64,000 nucleotides of DNA from CAYVOV01 sp964453525 (GCA_964453525.1 CAYVOV010000010.1:62001-126000); one strand, 5' to 3'. Shown: positions 23,376-32,007, counted from the first letter of the stretch. The notes: a model not told the origin generated them from the letters alone. Program-made: numbers and translations.

Positions 23376-24212
23376 ATGACAAATAATCATAATTTTGTCA
23401 TTGAGACAGCCCTTGACTCGCTGGAGGATAACCTGAACATCGACTGTAGCTGGATTCAGTTAACCAGTCCGTTTAGTCAGTATCCACACTTGGTCTCTTT
23501 CCGCAACTTCACTGATGAGATTCACCATGAAATGTCCAGAATAGACCTGAATAACTATTTTATCGAGGGAGTAGTGGGGCTGGGTAACAAAATAGTGGTC
23601 CCGAATCTGAATATGAAGGGCGCCCACATTCTGGCCGTCTTCAGAAAAGCCGGATTTCATTCATTAATTGCCGTCCCCATTACCACATATAAAGTACTGG
23701 GTATCATGGGAGTAGCCTTCAGAAAAAAGAGGAGCTTTAGCAAAGACTATATTAATTTAATCGCCTTGGTTTCCAACCTGGTGGGTATGGCTCTGAGCAG
23801 AAACATAATGATTGAACATACGCTAAGCCAGGATTACAGCCGTCAGGTAGATAGCCTGCCTGAGATTCCTGATATAAGAGAAATTATTGAAGATAAAAAA
23901 GGTCCGGTATTTGAAGAATTTGAAGAGGAAGCCCTTAACGATAAAATAGTTTCCACGGTTGAGGAACAAAAGACGCTTGACAATAAACCGGTTTCGGTAG
24001 CTGAAGAAGAAACTCTTGACGATAAAAGAGTTTCGGTGGCTGAAGAAGCTCTTGAAGATGAAATAGTTTCAGTAGTTGAGGAATATAAAGCCCTTAAGGA
24101 CAGGCTAATTGTCGATCAAGGTACTCATACGGAAGATGATAAAGATATATTTCGGAAGCATGCCCGTATTATGACCGACTTCCGCAGGTTACACAGAAAA
24201 CGGTTGTATTAA
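23376..24212 (+). CDS. GAF-domain protein with acidic C-terminal repeats
   Basis: A 278-aa protein whose first 150 residues form a GAF domain: DNLNIDCSWIQL, GVVGLGNKIVVPNL, FRKAGFHSLIAVPI, GIMGVAFRKKRSF, and a closing helix LIALVSNLVGMALSRN. The reading frame is open upstream to 23310 and gives KILRIVSNISESLS, the usual helix before a GAF domain; an AAAGG and an ATT at 23322 suggest the true start may be there with a rare codon. From about residue 180 there are four to five degenerate acidic repeats of 13-16 residues (such as TLDDKRVSVAEEAL). There is no kinase or cyclase output domain, so it is probably a sensor or adaptor of the island. Confidence 0.75.
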   Translation: MTNNHNFVIETALDSLEDNLNIDCSWIQLTSPFSQYPHLVSFRNFTDEIHHEMSRIDLNNYFIEGVVGLGNKIVVPNLNMKGAHILAVFRKAGFHSLIAVPITTYKVLGIMGVAFRKKRSFSKDYINLIALVSNLVGMALSRNIMIEHTLSQDYSRQVDSLPEIPDIREIIEDKKGPVFEEFEEEALNDKIVSTVEEQKTLDNKPVSVAEEETLDDKRVSVAEEALEDEIVSVVEEYKALKDRLIVDQGTHTEDDKDIFRKHARIMTDFRRLHRKRLY

Positions 24213-24316
24213 TCCAGCAGTTATAATGTTTATTCATACTGATCTCTAACACGGCTATTCAATACCGTTATATTAGGTGTCGGTCAAATATCGTGGGAAG
24301 GCAGGGGGTAAAGCAG

Positions 24317-25297
24317 ATGATAATTGATATGGAGCACCACTTGGCTACTTTTGATTTGCTCGAAAGGGGTACCAGCGAATCGGGCAAGATATGTGAGCGG
24401 TACTGGGACACCGATGGCAAAATGAAAATCCGTTCCTTTGAGGAGGTCGGACGAGCCGAATCCCATTTACAGTTCATGGATGAGGTCGGCATAGATATGG
24501 CAGTGCTGACCACAAATCCAATCAGCAGTCTCGAACAATGCCAGAGGTGGAACGATTTTTGCGCCGGGCTGGTAGGGGAACATCCCGGGCGGTTCATCGG
24601 ATTCGCCACTGTTCCGCCACTGGGAGGAGAGCCGGCTTTTAAGGAGCTGGCGAGAGCCACAGGAGGACTGGGGCTCAAGGGAGTGCATATCTGGACAGTA
24701 ACCGAAGGTCAACACCTGGACTCGCGTGAACTATGGCCATTCTATGAAAAGGTTGCCGAACTCGGGATACCACTCGACGTGCACGTAACGCTGGAGCCGC
24801 CCGGTTTTGATGCTGTCCATGCTTCCTACGCTCTGTATTACGTTATGGCACGGGAACTGGACATGTGCGCGGCAACCCTGCGTGTCTACCTCGGCGGTGT
24901 CCTCGAAGATTTTCCTGACCTGAAAATAATAATGAACCACTTCGGCGGAGGTATATCGGCGGTGCTGGAACGCATGGATGCCTATATGAATTATGTCGGC
25001 CCCGGCTGTCCCAGCCTCTATACCGGCGAGCCGATGATAACCAGGCCCTGGCGAGAGTATTTCGATAAGCTCTACTTCAACATGGCCGGGAGAGAAGTGG
25101 GAATGGCGGCGGTAAAATGTGCCCTGACGAATATCAGCCCGCAGAAACTTATGTTCGGCTCTGACTGGCCATTCAACTATGACCGCAACCCGTCCGAGGC
25201 AAAACGCTACATTGAAGAGATAAGGAAGCTGGACCTGCCTGAAAATGAAATCGAGGGAATGCTTGGCGGCAATGCTGCCAGATTAATTGGTATTTGA
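24317..25297 (+). CDS. Amidohydrolase-2 family protein, decarboxylase-type (ExH)
   Basis: A 326-aa TIM-barrel metal enzyme in the ACMSD/gamma-resorcylate decarboxylase group. The N-terminal metal motif is MEHH, that is Glu-x-His in place of His-x-His, as in the non-oxidative decarboxylases of aromatic acids. Further ligands are the His in GIPLDVHVT, the His in IIMNHFGGGI and the Asp in MFGSDWPFN. The ATG at 24317 is chosen for the AGGGGG about 9 bases before it. A terminator at 25333 separates it from the PLP enzyme. Decarboxylation or hydrolysis of an aromatic or related acid is likely; the substrate is not evident. Confidence 0.82.
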   Translation: MIIDMEHHLATFDLLERGTSESGKICERYWDTDGKMKIRSFEEVGRAESHLQFMDEVGIDMAVLTTNPISSLEQCQRWNDFCAGLVGEHPGRFIGFATVPPLGGEPAFKELARATGGLGLKGVHIWTVTEGQHLDSRELWPFYEKVAELGIPLDVHVTLEPPGFDAVHASYALYYVMARELDMCAATLRVYLGGVLEDFPDLKIIMNHFGGGISAVLERMDAYMNYVGPGCPSLYTGEPMITRPWREYFDKLYFNMAGREVGMAAVKCALTNISPQKLMFGSDWPFNYDRNPSEAKRYIEEIRKLDLPENEIEGMLGGNAARLIGI

Positions 25298-25332
25298 GAT
25301 AGCATGTCGCATTATAAAGAACTAAAATAAAA

Positions 25333-25357
25333 CAGCCTTTTCAGGCTGCTTTATTTA
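25333..25357 (+). terminator. Rho-independent terminator after the amidohydrolase
   Basis: CAGCCT (25333-25338), a 4-base loop and AGGCTG (25343-25348), followed by CTTTATTTA. Confidence 0.7.
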
Positions 25358-25432
25358 TATAACTTGATTTTTTCATGGTTTCAGATAGTATAGATAGTAT
25401 AAACTGAAAAATTAGCTGAGGAGGACTTTACC

Positions 25433-26713
25433 GTGCCGATGTCAAAAGCTTTCCAGAGCCGGTTGTTCCCGATTTTACCCGGGATTATCGAGTATTTTGG
25501 CACGCCTTTTCATATTTTCGACGAGAAGGGAATTATTAATACCGGAGAAGACCTGAAATCAACCTTCAGGGATATATCCGGCTTCCAGGAATTTTTTGCC
25601 GTAAAGGCGCTACCCACCCCGGCAATTCTTGGAATTATCAAAAGACTGGGCTTCGGCCTGGATTGCAGCTCGGCATCGGAACTGATACTTGCCCGTAGCA
25701 GCGGATTTCCCGGTAATGATATCATGCTTTCCTCGAATAACACCTCCGCTGAGTTATTCAAACTGGCGACGGCTGAAGGCGGCTGTATTCTGAACCTTGA
25801 CGATATAACGATGATCGATAAAGTTGCCGATTTCCCAGAGCTGATTTGTTTCCGGTATAATCCGGGCGAGAGACGCAGCGGGAGCCATTTCATCGGGATT
25901 CCGGTGGAAGCAAAGTACGGAGTAAGGCACGACCAGATTAGCCAGGCTTACAAACGAGCCATCGACCGCGACGCAAAGCGGTTCGGGATTCACACAATGA
26001 TTATCTCCAATGAACTGGATTATAAGTACATGATGGAAACGGTCCGGATGATGCTTGAAGTCGTTGAGATGGTCTCCCGGGCACTTGGTATAAAATTCGA
26101 GTTCTTCAATATCGGAGGCGGAATCGGCATCCCCTACCGGCCGGAAGACAAGCACTTCGATATGCCTGCCCTGGCAAAAGAAGCCGGGGTGCTCCTCAAG
26201 GAATTTGAGATGAAACACGGTTATTACCCGAGGCTGTATATGGAATGCGGCCGTTATATCACCGGCCCTCACGGCGCCCTGGTCACCAGGGTGATTAACA
26301 GGATGAGCAAGTACCGTGAATATGTCGGTATCGATGCCTCAACGATGTCGGCAAATCCAAGACCGGCAATCTATGAAAACGCTTATCACCATATCACCAT
26401 ACTCGACCCTGACGGAAGGCAGAAAGAGGGCAATGAAGAAGTTGTCGACGTGGTGGGTCCGTTATGCGAGAACAGTGACAAGTTTGCCAGACAGAGGACC
26501 CTGCCGCGGGCGGAGCCGGGAGATATTCTTGTTCAGCATGACACCGGGGCTCACAGCCCGGCCATGGGCGGCAACTATAACGGATGGTTACGTCCTCAGG
26601 AACTACTGTTACGTACTGACGGCACTATCGAGCTTACCCGGCGAGCTGAAACAATCGACGACCTCTTCGCCACGCACAGCTTCGAGCCGAAAATTCTAAA
26701 AGCCGGCGCTTAA
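25433..26713 (+). CDS. PLP-dependent decarboxylase, fold type III (LysA/ornithine decarboxylase superfamily)
   Basis: A 426-aa alanine-racemase-fold decarboxylase. The PLP lysine is in FFAVKALPTP (about residue 58); other landmarks are GLDCSSASELILA, IMLSSNNTS, the phosphate-binding FFNIGGGIGIPY, ECGRYITGPHG, the active-site Cys in VGPLCENSDKFA and a terminal HDTGAHSPAMGGNYNG. Relative to standard LysA the substrate-side loops differ, so the substrate may not be meso-diaminopimelate. The GTG at 25433 has AGGAGG 8 bases upstream. The GyrI-like gene follows with its ribosome site overlapping this stop, so both are coexpressed. No lysine genes are nearby. Confidence 0.8.
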   Translation: MPMSKAFQSRLFPILPGIIEYFGTPFHIFDEKGIINTGEDLKSTFRDISGFQEFFAVKALPTPAILGIIKRLGFGLDCSSASELILARSSGFPGNDIMLSSNNTSAELFKLATAEGGCILNLDDITMIDKVADFPELICFRYNPGERRSGSHFIGIPVEAKYGVRHDQISQAYKRAIDRDAKRFGIHTMIISNELDYKYMMETVRMMLEVVEMVSRALGIKFEFFNIGGGIGIPYRPEDKHFDMPALAKEAGVLLKEFEMKHGYYPRLYMECGRYITGPHGALVTRVINRMSKYREYVGIDASTMSANPRPAIYENAYHHITILDPDGRQKEGNEEVVDVVGPLCENSDKFARQRTLPRAEPGDILVQHDTGAHSPAMGGNYNGWLRPQELLLRTDGTIELTRRAETIDDLFATHSFEPKILKAGA

Positions 26714-26725
26714 GGAGGTTTGAAG

Positions 26726-27211
26726 ATGGATTCATCTGTAAAAGTAACCTTAAAGCAGGATGAGCCGATGACGGTAGTTTACTTCGGTGCTAAAGGAGGT
26801 ATGAGCCGGGTTCCTGCAGCCTTCAATAAGCTCTATAGCTGGATAAGAGAAAAGGGGTATAAGGCAAAAGGGCCGGCTATGCTTGTGTATTATGATTTAC
26901 CCGGACAGGTAGACGAGGACGATATACGCTGGGAGCTTCGAAGCCAGATTACAGATGACTTGGATGCTATGGAACCGGACGATGATGGTTTCGGAGTAAA
27001 ACATCTGAGGCCGGGCCAGGTAGCAGCTATGATATATAAAGGACCGTATGAGAAAATCGAAGAAACGTTTATGTCTCTTAGAAATTGGATTTCTGAAAAC
27101 GGCTACGAAATTAACGGACCCTATGAGGAATTTTACCTGAATATCTCGGCAGAGCCTGAGGAACTTATTACTGAGCTCAGATTCCCCGTACAAAGAAAAG
27201 GAAGCGGTTGA
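26726..27211 (+). CDS. GyrI-like small-molecule-binding domain protein
   Basis: A 161-aa stand-alone GyrI/SOUL-type effector-binding domain built of two SHS2-like repeats. Landmarks are VYFGAKGGMSRVPAAFNKLYSWI in the first half and GVKHLRPGQVAAMIYKGPYEKIEETFMSLRNWI with NGPYEEFYLN in the second. It lacks a DNA-binding domain, so it is not a classical regulator; such proteins bind or hydrolyse small hydrophobic molecules. The ATG at 26726 has AAGGAGG 8 bases upstream, overlapping the stop of the PLP decarboxylase. Coupling suggests it handles a ligand or product linked to that enzyme. Confidence 0.8.
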   Translation: MDSSVKVTLKQDEPMTVVYFGAKGGMSRVPAAFNKLYSWIREKGYKAKGPAMLVYYDLPGQVDEDDIRWELRSQITDDLDAMEPDDDGFGVKHLRPGQVAAMIYKGPYEKIEETFMSLRNWISENGYEINGPYEEFYLNISAEPEELITELRFPVQRKGSG

Positions 27212-27259
27212 CATCCCCCTGTGATTGGTCTCCTTTATCATCAGGCATAATATCCAACA

Positions 27260-28261
27260 GTGAACAGTAATAGAGATAGAGACGGAATCGAATGGTTGCT
27301 GGAGCCGGATGAAACCGGTGTCAGGTATCTGGCTTTACGTGACATTGTTGATGCTGGTGAAAAGGACCTGGCTGTAGTAAGAGAAAAGGCACATACCACA
27401 GGTTTCATCAATCAGGTACTGGCAGAGATGAACAGGGAAGGCTACTGGGTGAAACCCGGTGCCGGATACTCTCCCAAATATAGAGGAACGGTGTGGTCTG
27501 TTATCCTGCTTGCTCAACTGGGCGCTTCAATAGATGCTGATGAACGGATTGCAACTGCCTGTTCTTACCTTCTTGACAACACGCTGACAGAGGGCGGGCA
27601 TTTCTCGGTGAACGGGCAGCCCTCCGGGACAATAGACTGCCTGCAGGGTAACCTCTGCGCAGCGTTACTCGACCTCGGCTCAGAAGACCCGCGCCTGGAT
27701 ACCGCATTCGAATGGATGGCACGGACTGTTACCGGAGAAGGATTGGCTCCGATTGAGGATAAGAATGCCCCACTACGCTACTACGCCTATAAATGCGGGC
27801 CGAACTTTGCCTGCGGGGCAAACAACAAGCTGTCCTGCGCCTGGGGAGCGGTGAAGGTAATGCTGGCTTTCAGCAAACTGCCGGAGGGAAAAAGAACGCC
27901 GCTGATTAAAGATGCTATCGATGCCGGAGTCGATTTCCTGTTCAGCACCGACCCCGCAAAGGCTGATTATCCCTGTGGGTACGCTGATAAACCGAGCAGT
28001 AACTGGTGGAAATTCGGCTTTCCGGCATTTTATGTGACCGATATTCTGCAGAATGTGGAGGCACTGGTAGCGCTGGGATACGGTAATGACTCGCGGCTGG
28101 CTAACGCCCTTGAGGTAATTCGTGACAAGCAGGACGAACAGGGGCGCTGGGAACTGGAATACGATTACAAAGGCAAGACCTGGATTGATTTTGGCGTAAA
28201 AAGACAGCCGAACAAGTGGGTGACGCTGCGGGCATTACGTGTATTAAAAGCCGTCCCGTAA
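27260..28261 (+). CDS. Prenyltransferase/squalene-cyclase-like alpha-barrel protein
   Basis: A 333-aa protein with the repeated alpha/alpha-toroid pattern of the terpenoid cyclase/prenyltransferase fold. It shows helices interspersed with QxxxGxW-like turns (NREGYWVKPGAGYSPKYRGT, LTEGGHFSVNGQPSG and the end DEQGRWELEYDYKGKTWIDF). Genes like this are sometimes labelled nitrogen fixation NifH in databases, which has no support in the sequence. There is no membrane anchor and no DxDD acid motif, so catalysis as a cyclase is unlikely. It begins at a GTG 48 bases after the GyrI-like gene with no strong ribosome site. Function unknown. Confidence 0.6.
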   Translation: MNSNRDRDGIEWLLEPDETGVRYLALRDIVDAGEKDLAVVREKAHTTGFINQVLAEMNREGYWVKPGAGYSPKYRGTVWSVILLAQLGASIDADERIATACSYLLDNTLTEGGHFSVNGQPSGTIDCLQGNLCAALLDLGSEDPRLDTAFEWMARTVTGEGLAPIEDKNAPLRYYAYKCGPNFACGANNKLSCAWGAVKVMLAFSKLPEGKRTPLIKDAIDAGVDFLFSTDPAKADYPCGYADKPSSNWWKFGFPAFYVTDILQNVEALVALGYGNDSRLANALEVIRDKQDEQGRWELEYDYKGKTWIDFGVKRQPNKWVTLRALRVLKAVP

Positions 28262-28445
28262 ATATTACCTGAATCTGGTGAATCTAAATTACTTTCCCGG
28301 CCAGCAACAGCAGCGGTGTTGATGCGGCATAAGCGGTTCCGATGGCAGCGCAGGTATTGAATACACCTTGCCCCGGTACCACCATACAGACTCCAGGTTT
28401 GCCGGTAGTGCGGGCGTAACCAAAAGCCGTGAAGGGGGATTGAAT

Positions 28446-29888
28446 ATGAGTATCGAAAATATTAACGGAGAAGCGGTTCTTGAGGCACTATCAGCCAATA
28501 TTTTGAATACCCGCTTTGAGGACATTGACCGGGAAACGATAGATAACACAAAGACCCGCATTTTTGATACCATTGGATGTGCCATCGGTGGTGCCACCCT
28601 TCCCGATATAATATCACTGGTAAAAATGGTCGAAGACTGGGGAGGCAAAGAGGAAGCCACTATCATTGGTCACGGTGTCAGGGCGCCAGCCCATGAAGTG
28701 GCTTTTGTAAACTGCACCATGTGCCGTGGTTTCGACCGGGGGCCGCTGGCTTATATTTTTAATGACAGGATAGTTCCCCATCATGTCAGTGAGACGACGG
28801 TATTGACAGCCCTTACTTTGGGGGAAAGCAAAGGTATAAGCGGCAGGGAATTAATCACCGCCCTGGTGGTGGGTGATGACCTCGCTGCAAGGTTGCATCT
28901 TGCTAACGACCATCCCCTTCCCGGTGAATATCGCAAACCTGGCGAAGGCCCTCCCCCCGGCAGTATACCTCAGACGGGGATGATGGTTTCAACACCAACT
29001 TATGGAGCAGCCGCCATTGCCGGTCGTTTGCTGGGCTTGAACCAGCGTCAAATGAGAAATACCCTTGGTCTCGTCGGCAGGTCAGATGGATTCGGTGGAG
29101 GCATCTGGGACGGAGCGCCTACCTTTAAAATAGGCCAGGGTACATCGGCTCGAGGTGGTATCGTTGCGGCACTGCTGGCTAAAGGAGGGTGGACAGGAGC
29201 AATAGACCCATTCTTTGGTGGAAGTGGTTTCGACGGAGGTGGTCCACGCCAATATGACCATCCGGAAATGTTTACTGAAGATGTCGGCAAGAAGTTTTAT
29301 GTGGAGGTTCTGTTTAAGCCGTATCTGGGTGGTGGACCTACTCAGGCACCCATTGCTGCCTCAGTCGCGCTGGTCCATAAACACGGTATCAAGGCTGACG
29401 ATATAGAAGAAGCTATTCTACGCACTTCTCCGGGTGTGGCTACAGGTCTGCATTATGCAAGACCCTACAAGGTTGGTGACTACCCCACCGGCGACGCGCT
29501 CTTCAGCTACAAGTACGCCGTAGCCAGCGCACTGACGAGAGGGACTGCTCAGAACAAGGATTACACCGAGGAAGCAATACGTGACCCCGGAGTTCAAGCC
29601 CTTATCGGTAAAATAACGCTGGCACTGGCAGAACTGGATAAAACCGAAGGTGTTGAAGTTGAGGTAAGGCTGAAGGACGGGCGTACACTCTCCGAGTACG
29701 TTGCTCAGGCACAGGGTGAACCTTCTCGTCCACTACCCAGAGAAACTTTGGTCAATAAGTTCATGGAACAGGTGGAGTTCAGTCAAATGGTCAGCAGGAA
29801 GGCTGCGGAAGAGATAAAAGAGCTGGTGGACAATCTGGAGGAAGTGGATAATGTTGCCAAAATAGTTGAGCTGGCAGTAAAGAGGTAA
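28446..29888 (+). CDS. MmgE/PrpD family protein
   Basis: A 480-aa member of the MmgE/PrpD family, which includes 2-methylcitrate dehydratase, cis-aconitate decarboxylase and many uncharacterised catabolic enzymes. Typical features are the N-terminal helical domain with DTIGCAIGGATLPD, a GMMVSTPTYGAAAIAGRLLGL segment, GLVGRSDGFGGGIWDG and KPYLGGGPTQAPI followed by a small alpha/beta lid. I take the ATG at 28446 (GGGGG upstream) and not 28368. No methylcitrate synthase or lyase is nearby, so propionate oxidation is not implied. The next gene is the second SBP, 250 bases away with its own promoter. Confidence 0.85.
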   Translation: MSIENINGEAVLEALSANILNTRFEDIDRETIDNTKTRIFDTIGCAIGGATLPDIISLVKMVEDWGGKEEATIIGHGVRAPAHEVAFVNCTMCRGFDRGPLAYIFNDRIVPHHVSETTVLTALTLGESKGISGRELITALVVGDDLAARLHLANDHPLPGEYRKPGEGPPPGSIPQTGMMVSTPTYGAAAIAGRLLGLNQRQMRNTLGLVGRSDGFGGGIWDGAPTFKIGQGTSARGGIVAALLAKGGWTGAIDPFFGGSGFDGGGPRQYDHPEMFTEDVGKKFYVEVLFKPYLGGGPTQAPIAASVALVHKHGIKADDIEEAILRTSPGVATGLHYARPYKVGDYPTGDALFSYKYAVASALTRGTAQNKDYTEEAIRDPGVQALIGKITLALAELDKTEGVEVEVRLKDGRTLSEYVAQAQGEPSRPLPRETLVNKFMEQVEFSQMVSRKAAEEIKELVDNLEEVDNVAKIVELAVKR

Positions 29889-29963
29889 TAGAAAGATGCC
29901 AGAAAAATTAGATGTTCGCAGAATATATAGAACCAGCGTGTAGGTGATATTTCTTTTTCACTA

Positions 29964-29992
29964 TTGACATACATCTGATGTTGGCGTATACT
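29964..29992 (+). promoter_or_regulatory. Strong sigma70-type promoter for the second SBP gene
   Basis: TTGACA at 29964-29969, a 17-base spacer and TATACT at 29987-29992, in the same CTATTGACA...TATACTC context as the promoter at 15360-15388. A start near 30000 gives a leader of about 143 bases. Confidence 0.8.
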
Positions 29993-30040
29993 CTGCCAGC
30001 GAGGGAAAGGATAGTATATTGAGTTAAAGAGAGAGTAAAT

Positions 30041-30085
30041 ATGCGGCGCCGCAAAGGCATTAGCACTCACCGAATTAGGTGGTGA
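30041..30085 (+). other. Possible 14-codon leader peptide in the second SBP leader
   Basis: ATG at 30041 follows AAAGAGAGAG by 5 bases and encodes MRRRKGISTHRIRW, ending at TGA in the 3' half of the terminator hairpin at 30053-30102. A ribosome on this ORF would block the hairpin, the usual logic of translation-coupled attenuation. The other SBP leader has an 11-codon ORF in the same place with a weaker ribosome site and no peptide similarity. Confidence 0.35.
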
Positions 30086-30102
30086 TTGCTGATGCCTTTT
30101 TT
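30053..30102 (+). terminator. Leader terminator/attenuator hairpin upstream of the second SBP gene
   Basis: AAAGGCATTAGCA (30053-30065) pairs with TGCTGATGCCTTT (30087-30099), extended by TCACC/GGTGA with a 9-base loop; TTTTTT runs from 30097 to 30102. It lies about 50 bases after the predicted transcription start and about 40 bases before the SBP ATG, so it terminates the leader and not an upstream gene. It matches the hairpin at 15469-15518 in its basal stem. Confidence 0.7.
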
Positions 30103-30142
30103 ATATAGGGCTGCAATCTGTAGTTAAAAGAGGAGGTAAAAA

Positions 30143-31924
30143 ATGGCAAAAAGAATTCTCTGGTTGATGATAAGCTGCGTGATGGCGATATCGCTGGTGG
30201 TAGCATCATGCGGTACACCAACGACGACGGAGGAGGAAGAAGAAGAGGAGGAAGAGGTTGTAATAGGCGAAGAAGAAGAGGAAGAAGAGATAGAGGAAGA
30301 AGGGCTGCTGGACCCAAGTGTGCCGAAGTATGGCGGATACATGGTTTCTGTTGGTGGAGACCCTATTGGTTTTGATCCGAAATATTATATGAATTTTATG
30401 CTGGTGCCTAACTTTATTACGGATGAAAGTTTGCTCACAGGAGACTGGGCAAAGGGCCCAGCCGGAACCGGAGAAACTGACTGGACTCAGGGCTTAACCG
30501 GTAGAACAGACTTGATGACCGGCCTTCTTGCTGAGAGCTGGGAAATGCCTGATGATGAAACGCTGCTTTTTCACATCCGGCATGGAGTTCACTGGTGGGA
30601 TAAGCCGCCGTTGAACGGCAGGGAATTTACTGCTGAAGATGCTGCCTGGAGTATAAACCGGGAATGGAATTCTCCCCAGAGCTGGCTCATGCTTGGTAAT
30701 CCGCCGGAGGACAGGATAATATCAGCCACAGCAACTGATAAGTATACGCTTGAGGTCAAGGTCCCTCCCCATGCACAAGGGCTGAATGTTTTCGTAACCG
30801 GCGAGTCGGTAAGAATGGTCCCGCCCGAATTAGGCGATGATATGATTACCTGGGAAACAATGGTCGGGACAGGGCCCTTTATGGTTACCGATTATGTAAT
30901 AGGCAGCAGTATAACCTACGAGAAAAACCCCAACTACTGGCAGCATGACCCTCTCCACCCGGAAAATCAGTTGCCCTATTTTGATGGATTAAGGACACCA
31001 ATTATACCTGATTTGTCCACCCGGCAGGCGGGATTCCGGACGGGTAAGATTGATTTTCTCACGGAAGTCGGATTTGAGGACTGGGAGAGGTTCATGAATC
31101 AACGTCCTGACCTGCACTATATGGAAGTATATGCATCTCTTCCCACCTTCCCATGCGGCAGGATAGACAAGGAGGAACTGCCTTTTAAAGATTTAAGAGT
31201 CAGGCAGGCAATGAATCTGGCGGTAAATCAGAGGGAGATACTCGATGAATATTACGATGGTCACGGCGCTCTGTTGTGTTATCCGTTTCTTCCCACTGAT
31301 GCATTTCAGAACGAGTTTGTACCGCTTGAACAAATGCCTGAAATAGTCCAGGAATTATTTGAGTACAAACCGGATAAGGCAAAACAACTCCTTGCCGATG
31401 CGGGCTATCCAAATGGCTTTAAGACCTCGATTATCTGCACCAATGAAGAGGTAGACCTGCTTTCTATAATCAGAGAGTACCTGCTTGCAGTCGGCATTGA
31501 TATGGAGCTTCAACCGGGAGAAGGTGGTATGATAACAGCTATGGTCAAGGGCAGGCAGGTCGAGGAGATGTGCATGGCAATGACATATCCCTTTACCTTC
31601 TGGAAAATGCTCAACCTTCGCGCAGAGAGCTCAAGTAATCCCTCCTATTTTGAGACACCTCAGACCAGGGAAACTTATAACAAGGTCCTGGCGACTGTTG
31701 GTAAGGATACTGCAATGATGCTGCAAGAGCTGAAAGGCATAGCCCCGCACATTCTCGAGTATTCCTGGGGGATTTGGCTGCCGGCGCCGAGCAGATATAC
31801 CATGTGGCAGCCGTGGATACAGAATTACCAGGGTGAGACTAACATTGCTCAGTCTTCTATTGCTAACTATCAACGTACCTATCTCTGGATGGACCAGGAA
31901 CTGAAGGCACGCCTGGGCTATTAG
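30143..31924 (+). CDS. ABC transporter substrate-binding lipoprotein, family 5 (second copy)
   Basis: A 593-aa family 5 binding protein. The signal peptide ends in SLVVASC (lipid Cys23), followed by a very long acidic linker with a run of nine glutamates and further Glu clusters up to about residue 53. The domain shows YGGYMVSVGGDPIGFDP, LLAESWEMPDDETLLFHIRHGVHWW, GREFTAEDAAWSINREW, GTGPFMVTDYVIGS and the C-terminal MWQPWIQNYQGE. AAGAGGAGG precedes the ATG. As for the copy at 15811, no permease or ATPase is adjacent. The ligand may be a peptide, but this family also binds nickel chelates, sugars and organic acids; the surrounding catabolic genes suggest an organic acid or peptide. Confidence 0.92.
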   Translation: MAKRILWLMISCVMAISLVVASCGTPTTTEEEEEEEEEVVIGEEEEEEEIEEEGLLDPSVPKYGGYMVSVGGDPIGFDPKYYMNFMLVPNFITDESLLTGDWAKGPAGTGETDWTQGLTGRTDLMTGLLAESWEMPDDETLLFHIRHGVHWWDKPPLNGREFTAEDAAWSINREWNSPQSWLMLGNPPEDRIISATATDKYTLEVKVPPHAQGLNVFVTGESVRMVPPELGDDMITWETMVGTGPFMVTDYVIGSSITYEKNPNYWQHDPLHPENQLPYFDGLRTPIIPDLSTRQAGFRTGKIDFLTEVGFEDWERFMNQRPDLHYMEVYASLPTFPCGRIDKEELPFKDLRVRQAMNLAVNQREILDEYYDGHGALLCYPFLPTDAFQNEFVPLEQMPEIVQELFEYKPDKAKQLLADAGYPNGFKTSIICTNEEVDLLSIIREYLLAVGIDMELQPGEGGMITAMVKGRQVEEMCMAMTYPFTFWKMLNLRAESSSNPSYFETPQTRETYNKVLATVGKDTAMMLQELKGIAPHILEYSWGIWLPAPSRYTMWQPWIQNYQGETNIAQSSIANYQRTYLWMDQELKARLGY

Positions 31925-31937
31925 ATATGGCAATATA

Positions 31938-32007
31938 AAGATAGAGTAAGAATAGAAAGGGCATAGCCAGATAGTCAAATACTCCGGCTGTGCCCTTTCC
32001 CTATCTT
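31938..32007. terminator. Bidirectional terminator between convergent genes
   Basis: AAGATAG (31938-31944) pairs with CTATCTT (32001-32007), and the inner AAAGGGCATAGCC pairs with GGCTGTGCCCTTT, giving a long stem with A- and T-rich flanks on both sides. It serves both the SBP gene ending at 31924 and the TPP enzyme ending at 32025. Confidence 0.75.

Noticed and set aside
30041..30102. T-box riboswitch considered for the SBP leader
   Set aside because: AATTAGGTGGTG looks like a T-box core, but it lies in the 3' arm of the terminator and not in the expected 5' arm, and the leader is too short for a specifier stem.
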